Assembly: GCF_036370855.1 (NCBI RefSeq)
Contig: NC_088103.1
Coordinates: forward strand, 37,055,904-37,119,903
Direction of reading: 5' to 3'
DNA length: 64,000 nucleotides
Source of the DNA: Dromaius novaehollandiae
Taxonomy: Eukaryota > Chordata > Aves > Casuariiformes > Dromaiidae
This document shows positions 49,020 to 64,000 of the stretch, piece after piece. Position 1 is the first letter of the stretch, and every line of letters starts with the position of its first letter. The notes beneath the pieces are model-generated. The model was not told the DNA's origin, did not search any database, and saw only the letters and a program-made list of their open reading frames with translations. Both the position numbers and the translations under genes were made by a program.

Positions 49020-49620
49020 GCCCAGCGAGCTGGCCATCGGGCCTTTTCCTTGCCTGTTTTTTTAAAAAAATAGGGTTAAAATGTAGAGCAATCGTTTCTT
49101 TCACAAAATTTCCCAATGTAAGAAAGCACTTTGTTTCATAAGAGTGAATAAAAATATGGATTTTTCTATTCTTTCGCAGCTAAAATACGGGCTCTTCCCA
49201 TTGCATAAATACGAACTTTGCTTCTTTTGGAGGCTTCATCCTGCGCCATCTGCTGGTAGAAACCGTCGCACATGTTTTGAATTATCTCCACGATATTTAA
49301 TTAATTTCATATTTGTGTAATGGTTTGTTTCATAAAATTAGCGAACCAAATTAAATTATTTCAACCACAACCACATTTTATTCATAAAGAGGCTCTGCTG
49401 AGAGCTGACGAGCAGAACAACTACTTTCCCTTAATAAACCTGCAACATATTCATTCGTAATAAAATACATCTTTGCAAAAGCAACCTTTTCCTCTTGTTT
49501 ATTTGCCGCTGTTGTTTTACCCTCTCGCTCTCCTCTTGTCAAGCATGTTAGCTTTATTAAAATATTGTTTCTTTATGCACGAATACTATAATAGTCAATG
49601 ATGATTATTTACTTTCACAC
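49020..49620. promoter_or_regulatory. AT-rich block, candidate conserved non-coding element
   Basis: About 600 AT-rich bases between GC-richer flanks, with homeodomain-type motifs (TTAATTAA at 49297-49304, 'aaattaaatta' near 49349) and a CTCF-consensus site at 49243-49256. The texture, AT-rich without repeats or microsatellites, is what conserved vertebrate enhancers often look like. Conservation itself cannot be judged from one sequence. Confidence 0.35.
49243..49256 (-). promoter_or_regulatory. CTCF consensus site between DUSP5 and SMC3
   Basis: GCGCCATCTGCTGG contains an exact match to GCCMYCTNNTGG, the reverse of the CTCF core CCANNAGRKGGC, so the site is oriented on the minus strand. 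It is the only full match I noticed in the window. It stands alone in AT-rich DNA, about 5.7 kb before SMC3. Confidence 0.55.
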
Positions 49621-49779
49621 ATGAAAAGGATCATACAGAGCTAGGAAAACACACTTTTTTGAAAAGAAACTGCCTGGCTGTTGCAAGTTGTTTAAAGGGA
49701 ATATAAACAGCCTGAAAAGAGTACTGACGGCAGTGAAACACCTGGGGTGTTTGGCGGGTCTCCATAATTTGACAGGTTT

Positions 49780-49870
49780 GTCAGCTACCTGCCCCCGGGA
49801 GCCTATAAATGCAGAGCGGCCGCCTGACAAAGAAGAGCTAACAAGCTGCTCACAGCGTGGACCGGAGCCG
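49780..49870 (+). promoter_or_regulatory. TATA-containing promoter-like segment
   Basis: TATAAAT (49804-49810) lies between 'gctacctgcccccgggagcc' and a short GC-rich stretch with a NotI-type 'gcggccgc'. The layout resembles a small TATA promoter, but no exon or open frame with a recognisable product follows. Confidence 0.25.
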
Positions 49871-50554
49871 GCGCGAGGGCCGGGGGCGAAGGAGTGGGTG
49901 CCACCTGGCCTCTCCTCCTGCCGAAGGAGTGTGGCCAGCGGCTCAGCACCTTAACGCCGTTGGCTATGCGCTCGCACTTTCCCTGTCGGTCTCCCATGTG
50001 CCCCATCGCTACAGCTCAGATGCCACCGCCTGCTGTGGTGCGGCCACAGCCCAGACCTGCAACTACACCCGCTGCCTTATTGAACCCAGCCTTCGAAGGG
50101 TCTTGCTGGTTTAGGGCTTCCACTTCTTATTTTTTAGCAGGCAGCTGCTCACCAATGAGGATACAGGCATTTCCACAGCCTCAGGTGTGCAGTGGTCAGA
50201 CTCATGTGCTGCAAGACAACCAGGGTGACTATAGGCCTGTAGAGAGTAAAAACCACTGGTAACTTTGCTCTGGAGGAAAAAAAAAATAGCTTTCTTGGAA
50301 AGGAAAGCTCTTTGGCTTGCACATTTTTCAGAGTAAGTACCCCTGCTCCTGGAAAGCCTGCAGTGTGGAGCACCTCGGCTGGAGCCCATGCCCAGGCCCC
50401 CGGAGAAAGAGGACGGGCAGGTTTCTCTCCCTTCGCTTGGTGTAGCTTCCGCTGAGTTCAAAGAGGAAGATGAGGTATTGCCTTACGGGCTTAAGATTAG
50501 TGCTTTACACGGGGAATTTAGGAGAACCAGAGGTATCCTCAGCTGTCCCACAGT

Positions 50555-50645
50555 TACGGTGCTTAATCTCAGGCAAGACACTTTTCCATTGCCTTTGTTT
50601 CTCAAGGGAAAAATAGGATCCTCACCCTTTAGGTAGCTGTGTGTT
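50555..50645 (+). repeat. MIR-like SINE fragment, sense orientation
   Basis: The order 'ctcaggcaagacacttttcc', 'attgcctttgtttctcaagg', 'gaaaaataggatcctcaccc' follows the MIR core (cttgggcaagtcacttaacc / tctgtgcctcagtttcc / gtaaaatggggat). Diverged. Confidence 0.4.
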
Positions 50646-53584
50646 CAGCCCGTCAGCTCGGAGGCAGAGGCCTTGTTCAAATATGGGTAAATACCGGCTG
50701 CTGCAGTGTCTAACGTGGAGAGCCCCTGACCTCGGGGCAGCTCTTTAGCTCCCGCTGTAACACCGGCATTAGCAAGAAGGGGCCCCAAGGGTGCCCCCTC
50801 ACTGCAAGGACTTTGAATGATGAAGCGCCAGTGACTGACGTTGTCAAGGAGCCTAGTGATTCCTGCGATGGTTCCTGCAATAAAAAAATGGTTTTCGATA
50901 CCTAGGAATTACAACCATTGATGAAGAAAAGCAGTCTGTATGTTTGTTCACAATTGAAAGTGGTAATAGGAGAGACAATATAATCTAAACTTTTTTAATG
51001 TTTAAAAAGCTTTTTTCTAAAAGCAAATTAACTATTTGAAAAGAGGAAAAAAATTAGAAACTTTAAATCCCATCTACATGTTCTCATTAAGCTTGATTAA
51101 ATAGATAACCAATGTATGCTTTATGCTGATGAAGCCATGATGAATTAAAGCAGTGTTCCCACTTTCTCCTTTCTAATGCTAATGTTTAGTTACAGTATAT
51201 TTATAGAAAAACACTGCTTATAAAATAGGGCCATGGAAAAAAGTATGTAAGCTCTGCAGCACCTATTGAAGAGATGCATTAATGCAAACACCACATGTAG
51301 CAAGCACTGATTATGTTTGCAGGTGCTGAATAAAGTATGCTGTTTTACTAGCTGCCTATAGCAGCGGCAGCTTGACAGAATAAAGAAGACACGTTGCCCT
51401 TGGGTTGGGTGTATATTTTCAGCGTGGTTGCACTCTGCCAATCCTCTCCCTCAGATGCAAACCTCAGTTAATGCTAATAAAAGCTGTGACAAAACCTGTG
51501 TGCAGGGAGATGCAAATATACTTGCAACACCTCCCCGCTCTTTGAAGAAGACTGCTGGTTGCCACATTTTTCCTTAATGAATATGAACGATATTTTTCTA
51601 AGCACATGGCACTGGGGCATGCCTTGTGATGAAATATCGATGTGATATGATTTTATTCCTATGAAAAAGTATAGCCTGGTGTCTGTGCACAGCTGTGTAC
51701 ACACAGAAGTCATTTCTGAACTGCAGGAGTTTGCTGTATACTAGCTGTCTGCAAGCGGAAATGAATGTGTGTGTGGATAAAAAAAATCCCAGGTCTGTAC
51801 TTGTGCCTGTTCATAACACAGAGGTTGACGTACTCATTGCTATGCCTTGGTAACACCGAATGTGGCCCCCAGGTTACGGGGTCTCGGCTCTCGGAGCTTT
51901 GATTGGAGCCAGGGTTTTCGCAAGGACTTAGTGCCTGCAGGCACAATAATGTCAGTGCAGCAATCAAGAGAAAAGCAAAATCAAGAGAAAAGCAAAATCT
52001 TCCTTGGCTGATGACCTCTCTCATGTTCCTCAATTGCCTCTTCAGGGGAGGAGGCTTAAATCTTAGCTCTGGGATTTTATAATTAAGTGAAAATAAATTT
52101 CTAGATCTTCTAGCTACAGAAGAAAGCTTGAAAATGTGACTCAAGGCACCCTATAGCTCTAAAATCAGATGATGAAGAGGAATGCATTTTAAAATTTGTC
52201 AATCTTAAAATGTTTCTGTGGTTATTACTGCTGTCAGAAACTAGTTTTGAATGACTCCCCTCCACCTTCACTGTAGTCTCTCAGCTGAGGTCAAACTTCA
52301 CTGTGTTGTGTGATGCCGACAGTCTCAAACGCATCAAATATCCTACTGTTTCCTCACTCCTGAGTGCTTCACTGTGTGATTTTTCAAAATTACAAGTTTA
52401 TCTAGAATGTGTATATCCATTTCATTTATTTACCTGTAAAATATTAACACAGCATGGATTTTAATAATTGTTTTTAACCACATGTAGGACTGGTTAAGCA
52501 TGTGAGGAAAAATGGGGAATTCTACTTCCCTCAATCTTCTCTAAATTCTTGGGTTTTTTTCCCTAGTGAGTCCTCTTGGATGAGTCAGGGAGTTGGGACC
52601 TGAAATGGTGCCATCTGTAATTCATCTGTAATTCTTCTTCACAGATAAAGTAAAGACTAAAATCTATCACACATACCAAACCCAGGAAGATGTCCTGAGG
52701 CTCCTTGAAATCCTACAATGATAGGAATTCTGAAAAGGCAAATGGAGAAATGGTTTTCTCCAAGTTTGAGCATTTTAAGTAGTACACAACAAAGGAACAG
52801 TCAAGCAGGAAATTTTCTTTCCAAAGTTGTTGAGTAGGACAATTCATTAAACACTTGGGCTTTTTAAGCACCGTATTTTCTGAAGAAACAATGGACCGTT
52901 TCTTTAGGGGTGTAGGTGAGATCTCTTACAATAGCCTCCTGATGGGCCTTTACTAAAACCATTTCATTAAATGGCAGTTAAGAATGGCGAGGTCCAGGGG
53001 AGATTTTCATGGTAAGGAGAGTAATTCACCCACCCATTACTCTAGGAGAGGAAAGAACTAGAAAGCCCTGTTTAAATCTAATTTTTTTAGTGTTAACAGG
53101 GTCAGTACAGGCATTCTATTGCATGTATAGAAGTGTTGACTATGTCTGCATTTCGAAGGAGTACTGCCAAACTGAAAATTGCATTTTCTCTAAAATGTTG
53201 TGCCCCTACTGTTGTCACAGTAACACCTGAAATTACTGTTACTGAAAGAGATTAAAAGAAAATTAATGTTTCTCTTTCTTCATTTTGTCTATTCTGTGTT
53301 TGACAGCTGTTTGTGGACTTGAATATTGGCTCTCTGGGAGATGAATAGGTAGACACAGACTCAAGTGAATCTTTCTTGCTCTATTTTTCTGAGAAAATTG
53401 ACATTATTCCTGTTACTTAACTCATCCTGAACAGAGATGTACACACGTGGCTTTCCCAAAGCTTTACAAATAAGCTAAACATTGGAGAAGGGACTGAAAC
53501 TCACAGCTTTCAACCTTGGACTTCCAGCTGCTAGCGGCTGGGTCAGGGAGTGCCGGTGGTGGTGCCAGGGCGCAGGGCAGCGAC
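50646..53584. other. Intergenic AT-rich DNA upstream of SMC3
   Basis: No gene recognised. It includes an octamer motif ATGCAAAT (51510-51517), a perfect 17-bp tandem duplication (about 51963-51996), an 11-bp tandem duplication (about 52612-52634) and TGASTCA sites at 52137 and 52581. The part around 50.9-51.6 kb is AT-rich with TAAT-type motifs and may be a non-coding element. Confidence 0.5.
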
Positions 53585-54360
53585 GGCCACCAGCCACCGT
53601 GGGGCTGGGCACGGACACACATGGGGCGATGAGGGCCACCAGCCTCTGTGGGTCTGGGCATGGACATGCATGAGGCGCCTAGGGCCACCAGCTGCTGTGG
53701 GTCTGGGCACAGCCATGTGCAGGGCGACAAGGGCCACCAACTGCTGTGGGTCTGGGCATGGACATGCATGAGGCGCCGAGGGCCACCAGCTGCTGTGGGT
53801 CTGGGCATGGCCACATGCAGGGCCATGAAGGCCACCAACTGCCATGGGTCTGGGCACAGCCACATATGGGGGGATGAGGGCCACCAGCCACTGTCGGTCT
53901 GGGCATGGCCATGTGTGGGGTGGTAAAGGCCACCAGCTGCTGTGGGTCTGGGCATGGCCACATGTGGGATGGTGAGGGCCATGAACTGCTATGGGTCTGG
54001 GCATGGACATGCATGAGGTGCCTAGGGCCACCAGCTGCTGTGGGTCTGGGCACAGCCACGTGGGGGAACGAGGGCCACCAGCTGCTGTGGGTCTGGGCAC
54101 GGCCACGTGTGGGGCCATGAGTGCAACCAGCCGCTGTGGGTCTGGGCACAGCCACGTGGGGGAACGAGGGTCACCAGCTGCCGTGGGTCTGGGCACAGCA
54201 ACGTGTGGTGCCATGAGGGCCACCAGCCGCCGTGGGTCTGGGCATGGACATGCATGAGGCAACGAGGGCCACTAGCCACTGTGGGTCTGGGCCTGGCCAC
54301 GTGTGGGGTAGCAAAGGCCACCAGCTGCCACGGGCACGGCCACAGGGGCACTGAAGCGCC
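53585..54360. repeat. 49-bp minisatellite, about 15.5 units
   Basis: Units begin with a version of GGCCACCAGCTGCTGTGGGT. Starts are at 53585, 53634, 53683, 53732, 53781, 53830, 53879, 53928, 53977, 54026, 54073, 54122, 54169, 54218, 54267 and 54316. Spacing is exactly 49 except for two 47-base units (54026 and 54122). The final unit decays after about 45 bases. Variant units with 'catggacatgcatgaggc' occur at 53634, 53732, 53977 and 54218. The 47+49 pair at 54026-54121 is repeated at 54122-54217, indicating a 96-bp block duplication. Because 49 is 1 more than a multiple of 3, several frames stay open and give repetitive hypothetical peptides with no biological meaning. Confidence 0.95.
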
Positions 54361-54466
54361 GTGCCGGGATGCCGCAGCAGTTCCCTTTCTATCTGTATTC
54401 CCCCATGGGGCCCGGGCGCCCCACAGCACCGCATGGCTGCCCCCACCCGACGGCACCCCACGACCG

Positions 54467-54478
54467 CCCCCCCCCCCC
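54467..54478. repeat. C12 homopolymer
   Basis: Twelve consecutive C residues between the minisatellite and the SMC3 CpG island. Length is likely polymorphic or uncertain. Confidence 0.8.
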
Positions 54479-54782
54479 ACCGTTCGCCCCACTCCGCTCA
54501 CACTTGCCTTTGGCGCCCAACCCGCCCCCCAGGGGGAGAAACCATTTTTCCTAACTCCCCGGGGGGAACCTCAGGGCCACCGAGTCGCCCAGTCGCTCTT
54601 CTTCTGCCATCACAACCCCTTGAGAAGGCTCAAGAGGTACTTTAGACGCTTGAACACAGGAAATGCTACTGCTTTTCCCGGCGATGTCCCTCTCCGGCGG
54701 AGCAGGAGCACCGTCTCCGTTCCGCTCCTCCCCCCCAGACCGCGCTGAGTGGTTGGCGCCGGGACGGGCTGGGGGAGGCTCC

Positions 54783-54794
54783 GCCGCCATTTTG
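54783..54794 (-). promoter_or_regulatory. SMC3: YY1-like initiator motif of SMC3
   Basis: GCCGCCATTTTG is the reverse of CAAAATGGCGGC, one base away from the YY1 consensus AAGATGGCGGC. It lies 169 bases upstream of the SMC3 ATG, a plausible position at or just after the transcription start. Confidence 0.5.
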
Positions 54795-54962
54795 TTTGTG
54801 TGCGGGGCGAGCGGGCGCTGCGCTGCCGAGCCGGGGGCGGCTGCAGGGGCGGGAGGCGGCGGCGGGGGGTCGAGCGGAGCCCTCGTGCTGGGGGAGGCGG
54901 TGGGGGCAGGCTGAGCGGCGGCAGGAGGCACCGGGGCGGGAGCCTCCCCATCCGCCGTAGAC

Positions 54963-64000
<9,038 letters not shown>

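Noticed and set aside
53543-54262. 239-codon minus-strand frame encoding a repetitive Pro/His-rich peptide, and similar + strand frames
   Set aside because: All are translations of the 49-bp minisatellite. With a period of 1 modulo 3 the same words appear in every frame, so the openness is a property of the repeat.

Overview
The window is vertebrate nuclear DNA, most probably from a bird. It has GT-AG introns, CpG-island promoters and two spliced genes with clear vertebrate counterparts. The interspersed repeats I can recognise are sparse and old: CR1-type LINE fossils, MIR-like SINE fragments and one palindromic relic that I associate with reptile genomes. Few repeats, short introns and short spacing fit a bird better than a turtle or crocodilian, but I cannot name the species.

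Layout. Positions 1 to about 29,880 are intergenic. I see no gene there, only decayed repeats, low-complexity runs and one isolated CpG-rich patch near 14.9-15.3 kb. From about 29.9 kb the DNA becomes very GC- and CpG-rich and leads into DUSP5 (+ strand). DUSP5 has four coding exons (32466-32859, 36461-36603, 37681-37900, 40162-40562) that join without a frame break into 385 codons plus stop. Its promoter has a TATA-like box, a perfect CArG box, a second one-mismatch CArG and an E2F-like site. Its 3' UTR has an AU-rich nonamer and two possible poly(A) signals. The spacer from about 41.8 to 54.4 kb has no gene. It holds an AP-1/CRE/ETS-like cluster, repeat relics, a CpG-rich patch with a 17-bp degenerate tandem repeat, an AT-rich block with a CTCF-consensus site, and a 49-bp minisatellite. 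SMC3 (+ strand) starts at 54963 in its own CpG island. Its first seven coding exons (residues 1-143) are present and the gene runs off the right edge.

How the genes relate. DUSP5 is a nuclear phosphatase induced by ERK signalling that switches ERK off again. SMC3 is a core subunit of cohesin. They are unrelated in function; the same two genes are neighbours in the same orientation in human, so this is conserved synteny. I found no new multi-gene system here. The points most worth a second look are regulatory (the paired CArG promoter, the AP-1-type sites around DUSP5 and the CTCF site between the genes) and the minisatellite about 0.6 kb upstream of the SMC3 start codon.
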